A stretch of DNA of 64,000 nucleotides from Prochlorococcus sp. MIT 1307. GTDB lineage: Bacteria; Cyanobacteriota; Cyanobacteriia; PCC-6307; Cyanobiaceae. Within the stretch, counting starts at the first letter, position 1; each line of letters starts with the position of its first letter. The notes below the pieces were generated by a model. It worked only from the letters and a program-made list of their open reading frames with translations, made no database searches and was not told where the DNA came from. The translations under genes were made by a program, and so were the position numbers. The stretch spans positions 1,922,001 to 1,986,000 of the forward strand of contig NZ_CP139301.1 of assembly GCF_034092395.1 (NCBI RefSeq), written 5' to 3'. This document shows, in pieces, positions 1 through 11,819 of the stretch.

Positions 1-1
1 A

Positions 2-148
2 GATGATGAAAAGAAAAAAATCTTTAATGCTGAAGTTGACTTTCGCTCTAATGATTCAAGATTTATTTCACCGCCTCCTAGACCATCTTTAAATCATCTA
101 AGACGATGGTTGCCAGATATTAAAGAGGAATTACCAAAAGCTTCTTAG
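2..148 (+). CDS. 3' end of an unidentified protein gene (5' end outside window)
   Basis: An open frame enters from the left edge and stops with TAG at 146-148, giving 48 C-terminal residues. The tail is charged at first (DDEKKK), then has a Pro-rich turn (SPPPRPS) and a basic-aromatic stretch (LRRWLPDI). I do not recognise the family. A clear hairpin (183-206) follows the stop, which fits the end of a real transcription unit converging on groEL. Confidence 0.5.
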   Translation, partial: DDEKKKIFNAEVDFRSNDSRFISPPPRPSLNHLRRWLPDIKEELPKAS

Positions 149-182
149 AGTAGAGCTTTATCTCATTTATAAATAAATTTAG

Positions 183-206
183 AGCTTTCTCAGCGGAGAG
201 AAAGCT
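183..206. terminator. Bidirectional terminator-like hairpin between convergent genes
   Basis: AGCTTTCTC at 183-191 pairs perfectly with GAGAAAGCT at 198-206 across a 6-nt loop. It lies between the plus-strand gene ending at 148 and groEL on the minus strand. There is no strong T tract directly after it on the plus strand. A second small inverted repeat, AATGATG/CATCATT (238-259), overlaps the groEL stop codon. Confidence 0.55.
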
Positions 207-249
207 ACTTAGCAGTTTGAGTTTGATAGGCAGTATTAATGATGTGTAA

Positions 250-2031
<1,782 letters not shown>

Positions 2032-2082
2032 TCATGTATTTTTTAATCCCCCGTTTAGACGAAGTTAGTTTATGGTCCAAAT

Positions 2083-2259
2083 ATGAATGACTCCGCCACA
2101 TTATTTTTTGTTTTGATGGCTGGATTAGCCGGAACGATGACTTTGGTATATTTCCCTCTACGTCTCTTCCTTACAATTACGGCAAGGAGTAGACGCCTAA
2201 AACTACTGCAGCGAATTCGTCGTCTGAGAGACGAATTAGGGCAACCTCTGGACTCTTAA
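2083..2259 (+). CDS. Small membrane protein, 58 aa
   Basis: ATG at 2083 to TAA at 2257. The first 30 or so residues form one hydrophobic segment (LFFVLMAGLAGTMTLVYF), followed by a strongly basic, helix-prone tail (RSRRLKLLQRIRRLRDELG). This pattern fits a single-pass protein with an inside-positive C-terminus. It sits alone between divergent groEL and convergent fabG. I do not know a function. Support for its being real is the coding-like composition, the TM plus basic-tail layout and the tight fit in the gap; homology was not tested. Confidence 0.6.
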   Translation: MNDSATLFFVLMAGLAGTMTLVYFPLRLFLTITARSRRLKLLQRIRRLRDELGQPLDS

Positions 2260-2281
2260 CTATCAATTAATAAATAGAATT

Positions 2282-3034
2282 TCACCCCATTACCATTCCA
2301 CCATCTACTTGTAATACCTGGCCTGTTATATAAGCAGCAGCTGGATCTGAAGCTAAGAATCTAACGGCACCTGCTACTTGGTCAGGGGTACCAAAAGTGC
2401 CTAAGGGAATGGCATTAAGAATACGCTCTGCTTCTAGTTCTTTTGTCATGTCAGTAGCTATGAATCCTGGGGCTACTGCATTAACTGTGATTCCTCTACT
2501 AGCAAACTCTCTAGCAGTACTTCGAGTTAAACCGATTACGCCAGCTTTTGCTGAGGCGTAATTAGTCTGTCCAGCATTTCCCATAAGACCGACAACAGAG
2601 GTGATGTTAATAATCCTTCCTTTTTTTTGCTTAAGCATTGACCTTGAAACCGCTCTTGTACAAAGGAAAACTCCATTTAAATTCAAATTAATTACGGCTT
2701 GCCAGTCTTCTGTTTTCATTCTCATTAAAAGTCCATCACGAGTTATACCTGCATTGTTGACTAATACATCAATTTGACCACTTTGCTCCAATACTGTTTT
2801 TGTTAGCTTCTCTACATCTGACTCTTCTGCAACATTGGCTTGAATTGCATAAGCTTTGCCACCTTTTTCACGGATAGCTTGCACTACCTCTTCTGCTTTT
2901 TGCGGTGAATTTGAGTAGTTCACCACTACTTCAGCTCCTGATTCCCCAAGCTGGATGGCTATAGCTCTTCCTATGCCTCGACTTGCACCAGTCACTATTG
3001 CTGTTTGGCCGGATAGGAGATCATTAGAAAACAT
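2282..3034 (-). CDS. fabG: 3-oxoacyl-[acyl-carrier-protein] reductase
   Basis: Short-chain dehydrogenase that reduces 3-oxoacyl-ACP with NADPH in type II fatty acid elongation, in the cytosol. From ATG at 3034 it has 250 residues, the normal length. Visible are the Rossmann motif TGASRGIG (15-22), NNAG (93-96), catalytic Ser146, and Tyr159-x3-Lys163. The C-terminus YITGQVLQVDGGMVMG is typical of FabG. The frame also extends to a TTG at 3085, but those 17 residues are not family-like. It converges on the small ORF at 2083-2259 and is transcribed divergently from ispD. Confidence 0.95.
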   Translation of the reverse strand: MFSNDLLSGQTAIVTGASRGIGRAIAIQLGESGAEVVVNYSNSPQKAEEVVQAIREKGGKAYAIQANVAEESDVEKLTKTVLEQSGQIDVLVNNAGITRDGLLMRMKTEDWQAVINLNLNGVFLCTRAVSRSMLKQKKGRIINITSVVGLMGNAGQTNYASAKAGVIGLTRSTAREFASRGITVNAVAPGFIATDMTKELEAERILNAIPLGTFGTPDQVAGAVRFLASDPAAAYITGQVLQVDGGMVMG

Positions 3035-3502
3035 TTTTTTAAGCGGTTTTACAAGATCGTAAGGACTGGAGGCGACTGAACTCAATAGTTCGATTACTGG
3101 TTGCTGGTTGCCCAGGCTTAAAAAGGTCCCCTAACTTTTATTTGGAAGCCGCACTTTGAGTGAATCAGCCCTGTGCCATGGCTTAGGAATATCTGATATA
3201 TCTTATTTATATGCTTTGAACAAAAATTGACAGGGTTGCTATCTGATGGGATTTAGAAAACTTTAAAAGGTATAACTTTTTATATTTGTCTAAAAGATAC
3301 CTTCTCTTTTGGAATAGGTGAAATAGTAACTTTCTTTCTACCTATCTAGTCCATTGATTATGGGCCCTTTTATTTGCATGCTTTGAAGTGACTTTTTGCA
3401 GGTCTTTGACTTTGGCGAGTTCTCCCATTGAACTCTTAATAATCTGCACATTGTGATGGTTAAGAGGAGGATGTTTAATTCTTTAAAGGCGAGGAGTGTT
3501 TT
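3035..3502. other. Divergent intergenic region fabG/ispD
   Basis: This 468-bp stretch holds no convincing gene. It must carry the promoters of fabG (minus) and ispD (plus). A TTGACA hexamer at 3227-3232 is present, but I see no well-spaced -10. Just before ispD is AAGAGGAGG followed at once by ATG at 3470, opening a 14-codon frame that stops inside ispD; the spacing is too short for a normal start, so I do not call it a leader gene. Confidence 0.5.
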
Positions 3503-4183
3503 GTGCATCTCTTGATTGCAGCAGCAGGAAGCGGAACTCGTATGGGCGCGAGTGGCAACAAGCTTTTATTACCAGTGTCAGGCCGCCCTGTTTTAGCTTG
3601 GACCTTAGATGCAGTGTTTGCTGCAGAGGCAATCAAATGGATTGGGATTGTTGGACAACCCATAGATAAGACTGCAATCCTGAATTTGATCCAAGATTCC
3701 TCTAAGCCTATTAAGTGGATTAATGGTGGTAAAACTCGTCAAGAATCTGTGCAGTTGGGCTTGTCAGCTTTACCCCCTGAAGCGAAGCATGTTCTTATTC
3801 ATGATGGAGCTCGCTGTTTAATAGAACCCTCACTCTTCAACCGTTGCGCAGAAGCTGTCTTGAAAGGTAATGCGGTGATTGCTGCAACTCCTCTTACAGA
3901 CACGATTAAATGTGTTGACGGTGAAGGCTTTATTACTCATACCCCAGAACGCTCTGGCCTTTGGGCTGCCCAGACACCTCAGGGGTTTCCTGTGTTTGAT
4001 TTATCTAAAGGACATTCTGAGGCTTTGAAAAAGGGGTGGAATGTGACTGATGATGCCTCCCTTTTTGAACGCCTTGGTTGGCCTGTGCAAATAATGAAAT
4101 CCTTGCCTTCTAACATTAAGGTTACAACTCCATTTGACTTGGTTATTGCTGAAGCCGTTCTTTCTAGGAGGGCAAGATTTTAA
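3503..4183 (+). CDS. ispD: 2-C-methyl-D-erythritol 4-phosphate cytidylyltransferase
   Basis: Transfers CMP from CTP to MEP in the non-mevalonate isoprenoid pathway, which supplies phytyl, carotenoid and quinone side chains. The protein is 226 residues. The nucleotide-binding start [10 protein letters not shown] with the conserved Lys of NKLLL is near residues 6-20; HDGARC, TPQGF and the late TDDASLFE motif are all visible. Start is GTG at 3503 with GAGGAG (3491-3496) at good spacing. Its 3' end overlaps the convergent carboxypeptidase gene by 20 bp. Confidence 0.95.
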   Translation: MHLLIAAAGSGTRMGASGNKLLLPVSGRPVLAWTLDAVFAAEAIKWIGIVGQPIDKTAILNLIQDSSKPIKWINGGKTRQESVQLGLSALPPEAKHVLIHDGARCLIEPSLFNRCAEAVLKGNAVIAATPLTDTIKCVDGEGFITHTPERSGLWAAQTPQGFPVFDLSKGHSEALKKGWNVTDDASLFERLGWPVQIMKSLPSNIKVTTPFDLVIAEAVLSRRARF

Positions 4184-5066
4184 GTAGTCCTTTCCCTCCA
4201 TCAATTGTTGCTAGTCGTCCTTGTGGCAATGCTGCATTACCACAACAATGTCCCACAGGCAGATTATTTATTATTGGAATTTCAAGATCTTGACTACGCT
4301 CCTTCAACACTTCTTGAAGTTGGAAGGTTTCATTGAAAGGCTCACCCTCAGGTGCTTCACATTCAGAAAAGTTACCAAATGCAAGTCCTGCTAGACCTTG
4401 AAGTTGGCCTGTAAGTCTCCATTGTGTAAGCATTCGATCTATACGATAAGGCAGTTCACCAACATCTTCTAATACTAAAATTGATCCTTTTAGATCTGGC
4501 ATATGTCTACTACCAAGTAGATGAGATGCAACTGTGAGGTTGGCTACTACTAATGGACCTGTCGCTATCCCCTTGTTCCATGACTCTCCATAAAGGTCTG
4601 GGACTGTGTTCTCAAACAGTAGAGATCGCAACCTTTCTTTGCTCCATAATGGTTCGCTAGCAAGTGATGTAAGTAATGGGCCATGTATACCTCCATCGAA
4701 GCCCGCCGAAAGTCTTGATAAGAGAAGGGATGTTACATCTGAGAACCCAAGTAGCCACCCTGGTTGCCATGGTTGAGGTCGCTCCAGTAGTCGAGCGGCA
4801 CCCCAGCCTCCCCTTGCAAATGCTAACAATGGAGCAGGTTCCTTCGGATGGAGTTCGTGGTATCGAACAGAATCAATCCCAGCAAGGTAACCCCAGTAGC
4901 GCTTGCTTACAGCTTGGGGACGACAAACTAATCCCCAGCTTTCGAGAACTTTCAGTCCATCTAATAGTGCAAGATCATTATTTAATGCTGAACTTACTGC
5001 GACAGTGATCACCTCATCGCCAGATTGAAGAGGCTTTACAAAAGTATCAGGATGAAGATGCAGCAT
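4164..5066 (-). CDS. LD-carboxypeptidase family protein (peptidase S66)
   Basis: The S66 family removes the terminal D-Ala from murein tetrapeptides during cell-wall recycling; MccF-type members instead cleave acyl-adenylate toxins. The protein is 300 residues. The nucleophile Ser lies in the family motif [10 protein letters not shown], and the C-terminal [14 protein letters not shown] matches the region holding the catalytic His. There is no obvious signal peptide, so it probably acts in the cytosol. It follows ubiA on the same strand after 2 bp, so the two are likely co-transcribed. The substrate is inferred from the family only. Confidence 0.85.
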   Translation of the reverse strand: MLHLHPDTFVKPLQSGDEVITVAVSSALNNDLALLDGLKVLESWGLVCRPQAVSKRYWGYLAGIDSVRYHELHPKEPAPLLAFARGGWGAARLLERPQPWQPGWLLGFSDVTSLLLSRLSAGFDGGIHGPLLTSLASEPLWSKERLRSLLFENTVPDLYGESWNKGIATGPLVVANLTVASHLLGSRHMPDLKGSILVLEDVGELPYRIDRMLTQWRLTGQLQGLAGLAFGNFSECEAPEGEPFNETFQLQEVLKERSQDLEIPIINNLPVGHCCGNAALPQGRLATIDGGKGLLKILPS

Positions 5067-5068
5067 TC

Positions 5069-5962
5069 TTAGCTAATTCGGCCAAGAATTAATGCCAACA
5101 GTATTAACCCTCCTATCCAAACTTGATTCTTAAAATGTCTACCAAACTTTGATATTGATAAAACTGAATCATTTAAAATAAGAATTTCACGCTGCATCCC
5201 CAAGCTAGCAATTAGCCAAAAAGGCCAAAAACTCCACCCCACTCCTGCCCAGTGAGCCCCTATTGCGAGAAAGATACTTGTCAATGCATAACTGATGGCA
5301 ACTATTTTTTTTGCTTTCTTCCCAAGCGTTAGCACACTACTTTTTAAGCCTAAATTTTTATCGTCATTCCGATCAGCCATGGCATAAACAGTGTCAAAGC
5401 CAAATGTCCACATCAATGTGGCACCCCAGCATGAGAGAAGTGGTACCCCCCCTAATAAAGAAGACTCGCTAGCTGCCCATGGAATTAGTACTGCAAATCC
5501 CCAGCAAATTGCCAGCAAGGCTTGAGGCAATGCCAACCATCTTTTCGCAGAGGGATATATCAGAATTATTGGTAACGCTATTAATGCTATGCCTAAGCAG
5601 AGAGCAGAGCTGGCAGCAGGAAGGGAGACTACTATTAGAAAACTAAAAAGTAGCATCACAAAAAGTAGGCCTAAGGCAGTTGAAATCCGAACAGTCCTAA
5701 GAGCTAAGGGACGTTTGTTCGTTCGAGTGACTTGCCTATCAATTTTTCTGTCCCATAGATCATTAGCAATACAACCAGCTCCACTTACACACAAGCCACC
5801 TGCGATTATCAATAACACGAGGCTTAATGGAGGGGGTGCACTAGGTGTCATCCATAGTGACCAGCCAGCAGGGATCAATAAAATCAGTCTTCCGCTTGGT
5901 TTGTTCCAGCGAAGTAATAGGGCCCATTGCCCTAGTCGTTTTGAAAATGATCTTTTTTTCAC
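5069..5962 (-). CDS. ubiA: UbiA-family prenyltransferase (4-hydroxybenzoate polyprenyltransferase type)
   Basis: Membrane enzyme that attaches a polyprenyl chain to an aromatic acid; in cyanobacteria this is the committed step to plastoquinone. The protein is 297 residues with about eight or nine hydrophobic segments. Both Asp-rich Mg-diphosphate motifs are present: NDLWDRKIDRQVTRT near 67-81 and DTVYAMADRNDD near 190-201. It is divergent from ppx/gppA and upstream of the S66 peptidase. Other UbiA members (chlorophyll or tocopherol type) are less likely given the motif wording. Confidence 0.9.
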   Translation of the reverse strand: MKKRSFSKRLGQWALLLRWNKPSGRLILLIPAGWSLWMTPSAPPPLSLVLLIIAGGLCVSGAGCIANDLWDRKIDRQVTRTNKRPLALRTVRISTALGLLFVMLLFSFLIVVSLPAASSALCLGIALIALPIILIYPSAKRWLALPQALLAICWGFAVLIPWAASESSLLGGVPLLSCWGATLMWTFGFDTVYAMADRNDDKNLGLKSSVLTLGKKAKKIVAISYALTSIFLAIGAHWAGVGWSFWPFWLIASLGMQREILILNDSVLSISKFGRHFKNQVWIGGLILLALILGRIS

Positions 5963-6051
5963 GAATGTCTCTATTGCAAAAACCCTAGAAGGTACTTTTC
6001 AGGTTGTAGCAAATGATGGCAGAGTATTGACTCTTAAGGCTCTTTCAAGAC

Positions 6052-7689
6052 ATGTCAAGTCTCGAGCCATCTACTGATTTCTTTTCTGGGAAAGAAAGGG
6101 AAACTTTATCTCCTTCTGGGGGGGCCGAGCTTTGCCATATTGGAGCGATTGATATAGGTACAAACTCAACTCACCTTCTGGTGGCTGCAGTAGACCCTCT
6201 TTTGCATACTTTTAGTATTGAGCTTGCGGAAAAGTCAACTACACGGCTTGGAGAAAGAGACCCTGATTCAGGCTCACTTACTGAGCTTGCAATGGCGAGA
6301 GTTAGTGAAACCCTTCAACGTTTTAAGGACCTAGCAGAAAGTTATAAGGTTGAACAATTAGTGATAACTGCAACTAGTGCGGTCAGGGAGGCGCCGAATG
6401 GCCGTGTTTTTTTAGATCAAATTAAAGCTCAGCTTGGGTTAGAGGTTGATCTGATAAGTGGATCCGAAGAAGCACGGTTGATTTATTTAGGTGTTTTGTC
6501 AGGGATGTCATTTGGAGAGAATCCTCATGTACTTCTTGACATTGGCGGAGGTTCGACAGAACTAATACTTGCTGATGGACGTGATGCAAGAGCTTTAACA
6601 AGTACTCGAATTGGAGCTGTTCGTTTGCAGAGGGATTTCGTTAGGCAAGACCCACTTCCATCATCCAGGCTTGACTTTCTCAAAACTTTTATTAGAGGCT
6701 CTTTGGAGCCTGCTGTAGAAAAGATTCGCCGTCGCTTACAACCAGAAGAAACCCCAATAATGGTTGCTACAAGTGGAACTGCATTGGCATTGGGAGCACT
6801 AATTGCTAGCGAAGCAGATAACCCGCCATTGAAATTACACGGATATAAGGTTTCGCAAGAGAGTCTTGATCATTTAGTTGAAAGACTTGTGAAGTTAACG
6901 CCTGAGCAGAGATGCAAATTAACTTCATTAAGTGATAGACGTGCCGAGATCATTGTTCCAGGAGCATTAATTCTTCAAGCAACTATGCACATGTTGGAGA
7001 TGGATGAATTGGTCCTTAGTGAAAGAGCCCTCCGTGAAGGATTGATTTTTGATTGGATGATGCGCAAAGGCTTTTTGAAAGATCGCTTTAGATTTCAAAG
7101 CAGTATTAGAGAGCGCACAGTCCTCCACCAATCTCACAGGTTTGCGGTTGACCTCACGCGAGCTGAGCGTGTGGCAAAGCATTCTCTATCCCTATATGAG
7201 GGGGGATTAGGTTTTTTGCACAATGACAAAGGAAGTGGTCGCGAGTTGCTTTGGGCTGCAGCAATGTTGCATGCCTGCGGTCAGCACATAAATCGAAGTT
7301 CCTATCACAAACATTCTTGGTACTTAATTCGCCATGGAGAATTACTTGGCTATTCACATTTTGAACATTTGATGGTGGCAGCAATTGCCCGTTACCATCG
7401 TCGAAGTCTTCCAAAGAAGCGCCATGAAGCTTGGCAATTATTGCCAAAAAGAGAACATCGCCGCATCGTTTCTGAAATGGCCATGCTTTTGCGATTGGCA
7501 ACCTCTATTGATCGCAGACCTGAACCCGTAGTTGATTCAATATCAGTGAAATTAAATCGCAAGGAACTTATTTTCGAACTTCAGCCCGAGAAGGGACAAA
7601 ATCTTAGTCTTGAGAAATGGAGTCTTATGAATTGTTCAAACATTGTTGAAGATATCTTGGGCTTAGATATGAAAGTTGTTATAAATTAG
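6052..7689 (+). CDS. ppx: Exopolyphosphatase / guanosine pentaphosphatase family (Ppx/GppA)
   Basis: Hydrolyses terminal phosphates of inorganic polyphosphate or converts pppGpp to ppGpp. The protein is 545 residues. The ASKHA ATPase phosphate-1 motif GAIDIGTNSTHLL lies at about 31-43, and the second, LDIGGGSTELIL, near 160-172. From about residue 350 an HD-like helical domain follows (AAMLHACGQHIN, SHFEHLMVAAIARYHRR). The two-domain layout fits full-length Ppx rather than the short form. Which substrate dominates cannot be told from sequence. Confidence 0.93.
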   Translation: MSSLEPSTDFFSGKERETLSPSGGAELCHIGAIDIGTNSTHLLVAAVDPLLHTFSIELAEKSTTRLGERDPDSGSLTELAMARVSETLQRFKDLAESYKVEQLVITATSAVREAPNGRVFLDQIKAQLGLEVDLISGSEEARLIYLGVLSGMSFGENPHVLLDIGGGSTELILADGRDARALTSTRIGAVRLQRDFVRQDPLPSSRLDFLKTFIRGSLEPAVEKIRRRLQPEETPIMVATSGTALALGALIASEADNPPLKLHGYKVSQESLDHLVERLVKLTPEQRCKLTSLSDRRAEIIVPGALILQATMHMLEMDELVLSERALREGLIFDWMMRKGFLKDRFRFQSSIRERTVLHQSHRFAVDLTRAERVAKHSLSLYEGGLGFLHNDKGSGRELLWAAAMLHACGQHINRSSYHKHSWYLIRHGELLGYSHFEHLMVAAIARYHRRSLPKKRHEAWQLLPKREHRRIVSEMAMLLRLATSIDRRPEPVVDSISVKLNRKELIFELQPEKGQNLSLEKWSLMNCSNIVEDILGLDMKVVIN

Positions 7690-7741
7690 CTGCTTTATTT
7701 GAAAGTATATATATTTTTATACCAACTAACTATTTTTACCT

Positions 7742-8428
7742 CTAATCACTATCGCTTCTTTTTTTGACTTGTAATGAAAGTTTTGCTCCCACTTTTAATT
7801 TGTCTGGATTATTAAGCTCATTAATTTGAATTAAAGTTTTCAGGGGGATTGCATGGAACTTAGAAATCTTGGATAGAGTTTGACCTGGTTCAACTATATG
7901 GTAACTCGAATCAATTGCCTTAGTTTTTGGCGCCAATATTTTTGCGGGTTTGGGCGCCTTTTTGATTGAATGACTTGAATTTTCGTTGTTTAAGAAATTA
8001 ATTGCAAGGCTAGACGTTGTAATTCCAATTAATCCAGTAATTAATGCCCACCTTGGTATGTTTTTTAAGCCTTGCAAGTCTAAGAAGCTTTTTTGTTGTA
8101 TCTCAGGAGTGATAGGGGTAGAAAGGTTGTCTATCTGGAACTCATTAAGCAGTGCGCCTAGCTCTAGATGAAGGCGCTCAGCTACTCGTCTAACCATGGC
8201 TTTTATGAAAACTTTCTCTGGTAATAGCTCTTCTTCTCCATTCTCTAATGCAATGAGTTGCTCTTGCCCAATTCGAAGGCTTCCAGAAAGATCTTCAATT
8301 GACATATTTCTTTCTTCTCTGGCTTTTTTTATCAATCCACCGATCTTTTGTAATGGATTCAACTTTGGAAAGGGTTCATTTGGAATGCTGGGTGGATCTT
8401 GCATGTTTTCCACGTCAAGATGAATCAA
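7742..8428 (-). CDS. RodZ-like HTH, single-pass membrane protein with C-terminal LysM domain
   Basis: The protein is 228 residues. A helix-turn-helix of the Xre/HTH_25 type found in RodZ spans about 29-90 (LIKKAREERNMSIEDLSGSL). A transmembrane segment covers about 126-146. A Lys/Pro-rich linker leads to one LysM domain at 176-221 (YHIVEPGQTLSKISKFHAIP). With the HTH cytosolic, the LysM part would lie outside and could bind peptidoglycan. RodZ normally ends in a beta-rich domain, so LysM here is a different outer module. A link between cytoskeleton and cell wall is inferred, not shown. Confidence 0.8.
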   Translation of the reverse strand: MIHLDVENMQDPPSIPNEPFPKLNPLQKIGGLIKKAREERNMSIEDLSGSLRIGQEQLIALENGEEELLPEKVFIKAMVRRVAERLHLELGALLNEFQIDNLSTPITPEIQQKSFLDLQGLKNIPRWALITGLIGITTSSLAINFLNNENSSHSIKKAPKPAKILAPKTKAIDSSYHIVEPGQTLSKISKFHAIPLKTLIQINELNNPDKLKVGAKLSLQVKKRSDSD

Positions 8429-8588
8429 ATGGCTCCATATTTATTTTAAGTGCCTTGTAAAGGGTCTCTCTTGTATATGGATGTCTATATGCTTTGGCTC
8501 TTTCCTGTTGCCATTTCAACTCTCTTTGACTTGAGTGAAGTAAATATAGATTTTGCTTTTCAATCAATGTTGTCTGCGTATGAGTAGT

Positions 8589-9347
8589 TTATTTTTTAGA
8601 TGAGCGAAAAAGGTGACTATGTGTTGGCTCATAAAGTTTAGATCGGTTGTTGCTTTGTTCTAAAGCAGGGCTTATGACATAAAGAGTGGTTCTAATAAGT
8701 CCCTGTTTGATAGATGTGGCAGCCATTTGACTAAGTGGTACCACTTTTAGCCACTCATCTTCCCAGCTAACCCGATATCCAATAGCGACGGGAGTATTTG
8801 CTGGGTAATAGTTTAGAAGTGTTTTTTGAGCTTCTTTGACATGTCTTGCACTTAGGTATAGGCAAAGAGAAGCTCTTATTGATGCAAGATGCTCTAGACG
8901 TTCACGTATGGGCATACCTGTACGACCTCCTGCTCTGGTAAGAACTATTGTTTGGATTTGACCTGGGATGGTGAGTTCAGCCTTCAAAGTCGCTGCTGTT
9001 GCTTGATATGCACTAAGCCCAGGGACTACTTCTACATCGATGCCTGCTTCTTCCAGCCCACAGATTTGTTCTGATAGGGCTCCATAAAGACAGGGGTCTC
9101 CATCGTGAAGGCGAACAATCTTTTTCCCTTGTTGGTGCTTTTTGATAAGCAGTGCAAGAATTTCTTCTAGAGTTAAAGAGCTAGTACTTATACGCTCGCA
9201 GTTTTCAGGTGCTAGAGCAGCAATCTGTGGTGGAATTAATGAGTCTGCCCAAATCAATACCTCGGCTTGTTTTAAACGTTCTGAGGCCCTGATGGTCATT
9301 AAATCGATGGCCCCTGGGCCAGCTCCCACAATGGAGATTGGATTCAT
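8589..9347 (-). CDS. cobM: Precorrin-4 C11-methyltransferase
   Basis: S-adenosylmethionine-dependent methylation at C-11 of the corrin ring in cobalamin synthesis. The protein is 252 residues and of the tetrapyrrole methylase fold. The SAM-binding N-terminus [18 protein letters not shown] and the loop [12 protein letters not shown] are visible, as is [13 protein letters not shown]. Its ATG overlaps the end of lgt by 4 bp, so translation is probably coupled. Prochlorococcus makes pseudocobalamin, and cobK lies elsewhere in this window. In anaerobic-pathway naming the same family is CbiF; sequence alone does not separate them. Confidence 0.9.
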   Translation of the reverse strand: MNPISIVGAGPGAIDLMTIRASERLKQAEVLIWADSLIPPQIAALAPENCERISTSSLTLEEILALLIKKHQQGKKIVRLHDGDPCLYGALSEQICGLEEAGIDVEVVPGLSAYQATAATLKAELTIPGQIQTIVLTRAGGRTGMPIRERLEHLASIRASLCLYLSARHVKEAQKTLLNYYPANTPVAIGYRVSWEDEWLKVVPLSQMAATSIKQGLIRTTLYVISPALEQSNNRSKLYEPTHSHLFRSSKK

Positions 9348-10258
9348 CTAGCCCTCTTCTTTTGAAATTTGGAAGTCCAAGGCATTTCTTTTTTAAGGTA
9401 ATAAATCCACCCAAGGCCCATTGCTCCTATCCCGATTAGAAGAACACTTATTACTTGAGCTATTCGTAATCCACCTTCACATGAAGGTGGCAAAGCTCCT
9501 AAGCAAAGTGGATCTGTGCGTAAGCCTTCTATCCAAAGTCTACCAATGCTATAGCAAATTAAATAAATACAGCTCAATGCACCTGATGGTAGTTTAGTGA
9601 TTCCTTTGAGGTCTAGTTGGAACAAAACTATTAAAAGAGCGCAAACTAGAAGATTCCAAATTGATTCATAAAGAAACGTTGGATGAAAGAATTTTTGATC
9701 TGCAAAGATTTCGGGTCTGAAATTGTAAGGAATAAATAATTTCCATGGTAGATCAGTTGGGACTCCAAAAGCTTCATTATTGAAGAAGTTACCCCAGCGC
9801 CCTATTGCTTGCCCTAGGGCTACTGAGGGTAGTAGAACATCAAGTACATTCCAAAAATGTTGATCTGTAAAGCGACAAAAAAATATTACTGAAAGAGTTC
9901 CAGCAATTAATGCACCATGAATAGCAATTCCTCCTCCCCATATCTCTAATGCACTTGGTATTGGAACATAAATCCCTAAAAGTTTTACTGAACCCCAAAA
10001 ATTTATTCCGCTATAGTTTCTCCATTCAAACCCTACATAATAGATTCTTGCCCCAATCACAGAAGACAAGACAAGTAGAGGCATTAGGTCATTTATGAGA
10101 CCTTTTTTTATGCCCCGTTGATTTGCAAGCTTAGACGATAGGTTTAGGCCTATTAATACTGCTATTGCAATTAGTAATCCATACCAACGAACAACAAAAG
10201 GACCAAGTTGAATGAATTCAGGCCCTGGAGATCTAAAAGTAGCAATTAACTCTCCCAT
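9344..10258 (-). CDS. lgt: Prolipoprotein diacylglyceryl transferase
   Basis: Inner-membrane enzyme that transfers diacylglycerol from phosphatidylglycerol to the lipobox cysteine of prolipoproteins. The protein is 304 residues with about seven membrane segments. The Lgt signature around [13 protein letters not shown] and the upstream HGALIAG, carrying the essential His, are present. It lies downstream of petA and overlaps cobM by 4 bp. Its presence means lipidation occurs in this cell, relevant to the unusual Psb27 encoded further on. Confidence 0.94.
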   Translation of the reverse strand: MGELIATFRSPGPEFIQLGPFVVRWYGLLIAIAVLIGLNLSSKLANQRGIKKGLINDLMPLLVLSSVIGARIYYVGFEWRNYSGINFWGSVKLLGIYVPIPSALEIWGGGIAIHGALIAGTLSVIFFCRFTDQHFWNVLDVLLPSVALGQAIGRWGNFFNNEAFGVPTDLPWKLFIPYNFRPEIFADQKFFHPTFLYESIWNLLVCALLIVLFQLDLKGITKLPSGALSCIYLICYSIGRLWIEGLRTDPLCLGALPPSCEGGLRIAQVISVLLIGIGAMGLGWIYYLKKEMPWTSKFQKKRAR

Positions 10259-10296
10259 TCATTTTGGAATTGGCAATAACAAACTCCCTTCTCTAT

Positions 10297-11229
10297 TTAG
10301 ATACCCTCTGCAGCTTGAACTTTCTCTACTTGCTTTTTCTTTAAAACTAGCATGATTTGTGACAGAGTCACTCCCATGAAGAATACAAGTAGGCCAATTA
10401 CTCTTGCAGGACTTTGTAGCACTACTTCGGTGTCAACTTGACCAAAACCTCCAACATTTGGGTCATTAGTTAGATATTGACCTGACTCAACCTTGTCTTC
10501 AACTTCTACTATTAAGCTTGGTCCGACAGGAATCTCTTCTCTAACTAACTCACCATCATCTGTTTGGATATTAATCACTCTAGAATTATTTTCACCAGGA
10601 TCAATTGAAGTTATTGTTCCTGATTTAGTAGCTGTAAAAACAGAGTTGTTACTTTTTTCTCCAGTTGGGTAAACTTGGCCTCGCCCTCTATTTCCACCAA
10701 CATGAATGGAATATTTTCCAAAGTGAATATTGCTATTTGAAGAAGGGTCAGGAGAAAGTATTGGAAAGATTATTTCTTTGTTTTGATCCCCTGGTAGAGG
10801 ACCTACAAGAATAATATTTTCTTTTTCCTCACTGTATTGAGTGAAGTAAACGCCTTTGGTTTCTTCTTTGATTTTTTCAGTCCAGCGATCTTGTGGTGCA
10901 AGCTTGAAACCATCAGGAAGCATTACGACAGCTCCAACTTGTAAGGGTACTTCGCTGCCATCCGCTCCTATTTCTTGCGTTCCAGTTTTGTAGGGCACTT
11001 TTACTGCTGCCGTAAATACACTGTCAGCTCTTACCGATTGAGGGACTTCGGCTTGCGTGGTCATATTTGCAAGGTGGCAGTTAGCACAAACAATCTTTCC
11101 AGTTGCTTCTCGAGGGTTTTCATAGTTTTGTTGGGCCCAGAAAGGATAAGCCCAACTGGCTTGAGGAGTTATAAGCATCGATATGCCTATAAGTAATGAA
11201 CTGAGAAGAAAGGTTATTAGGCGGCGCAT
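10297..11229 (-). CDS. petA: Cytochrome f of the cytochrome b6f complex
   Basis: Transfers electrons from the Rieske protein to plastocyanin or cytochrome c6 on the thylakoid lumen side. The protein is 310 residues. A signal peptide ends at SWA, leaving Tyr28 (YPFWAQQ), whose amino group is an axial haem ligand. The c-type haem site CANCH is at 48-52. The large soluble domain is followed by one C-terminal membrane anchor (about 275-298) and a short basic stromal tail. It follows petC by 53 bp, forming the usual petC-petA operon. Confidence 0.97.
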   Translation of the reverse strand: MRRLITFLLSSLLIGISMLITPQASWAYPFWAQQNYENPREATGKIVCANCHLANMTTQAEVPQSVRADSVFTAAVKVPYKTGTQEIGADGSEVPLQVGAVVMLPDGFKLAPQDRWTEKIKEETKGVYFTQYSEEKENIILVGPLPGDQNKEIIFPILSPDPSSNSNIHFGKYSIHVGGNRGRGQVYPTGEKSNNSVFTATKSGTITSIDPGENNSRVINIQTDDGELVREEIPVGPSLIVEVEDKVESGQYLTNDPNVGGFGQVDTEVVLQSPARVIGLLVFFMGVTLSQIMLVLKKKQVEKVQAAEGI

Positions 11230-11282
11230 GAGGGGAAAAATCAGTTAAGAAGCTTGGTTAGATGAAGATTGGATAGAGCCAA

Positions 11283-11819
11283 TTAACCCCACCATGGTTT
11301 ATCACCTGTTCGAAAGTCTGTTTCGGTCCATTGGCTGATCAATACGTTGTCATCTTCGACAGAAACATGAGCGATTGCAAGAGATAGTGGCGCCGGACCT
11401 CTTACAACTTTCCCATTTGTGTCATATTGACTTCCATGACAAGGGCAAATGAATTTATTTGCCCCAGAGTTCCATGGAACTACGCAACCTAGGTGAGTGC
11501 AAATGGCATTGATTCCAAAGTTGCTAATTGCATCAGCCTTCTCGACTACTAGATAGGTAGGGTCACCTTTTAGTCCTTGAACAAGGCTCCGATCCCCGAC
11601 TGGGTGCTTTGCAAGCCAGCCAGAAGAAGTGACTGGATTCCCAAGCTCATCCTTTGCAGTAGTTCCACCACCACTACCCCCAGCTCTAATAGGAGTGAAA
11701 TATTGGCTTACTGGGTACAGGGCCCCCAGTGCTACTCCTGTAACGGTCCCAAATGTGAGCAAGTTCATGAACTGCCTTCGACCCATAGAGGGCACATCTT
11801 GGGCGTTCATTTGTGTCAT
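11283..11819 (-). CDS. petC: Rieske iron-sulfur protein of cytochrome b6f
   Basis: Carries the 2Fe-2S centre that oxidises plastoquinol. The protein is 178 residues. A twin-arginine signal (GRRQFMNL, residues 13-20) precedes a single membrane helix. A Gly-rich hinge (AGGSGGG) gives the head-domain mobility. Cluster ligands are Cys107, His109, Cys125 and His128, in CTHLGC and CPCHGS, with the Cys112-Cys127 disulfide. It leads petA in an operon; tatC, the exporter of such proteins, is the next gene upstream on the same strand. Confidence 0.97.
   Translation of the reverse strand: MTQMNAQDVPSMGRRQFMNLLTFGTVTGVALGALYPVSQYFTPIRAGGSGGGTTAKDELGNPVTSSGWLAKHPVGDRSLVQGLKGDPTYLVVEKADAISNFGINAICTHLGCVVPWNSGANKFICPCHGSQYDTNGKVVRGPAPLSLAIAHVSVEDDNVLISQWTETDFRTGDKPWWG

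Noticed and set aside
8477-8587. 36-codon plus-strand frame between the HTH-LysM gene and cobM
   Set aside because: Short, no ribosome binding site, no recognisable pattern; it lies in a small gap between minus-strand genes.
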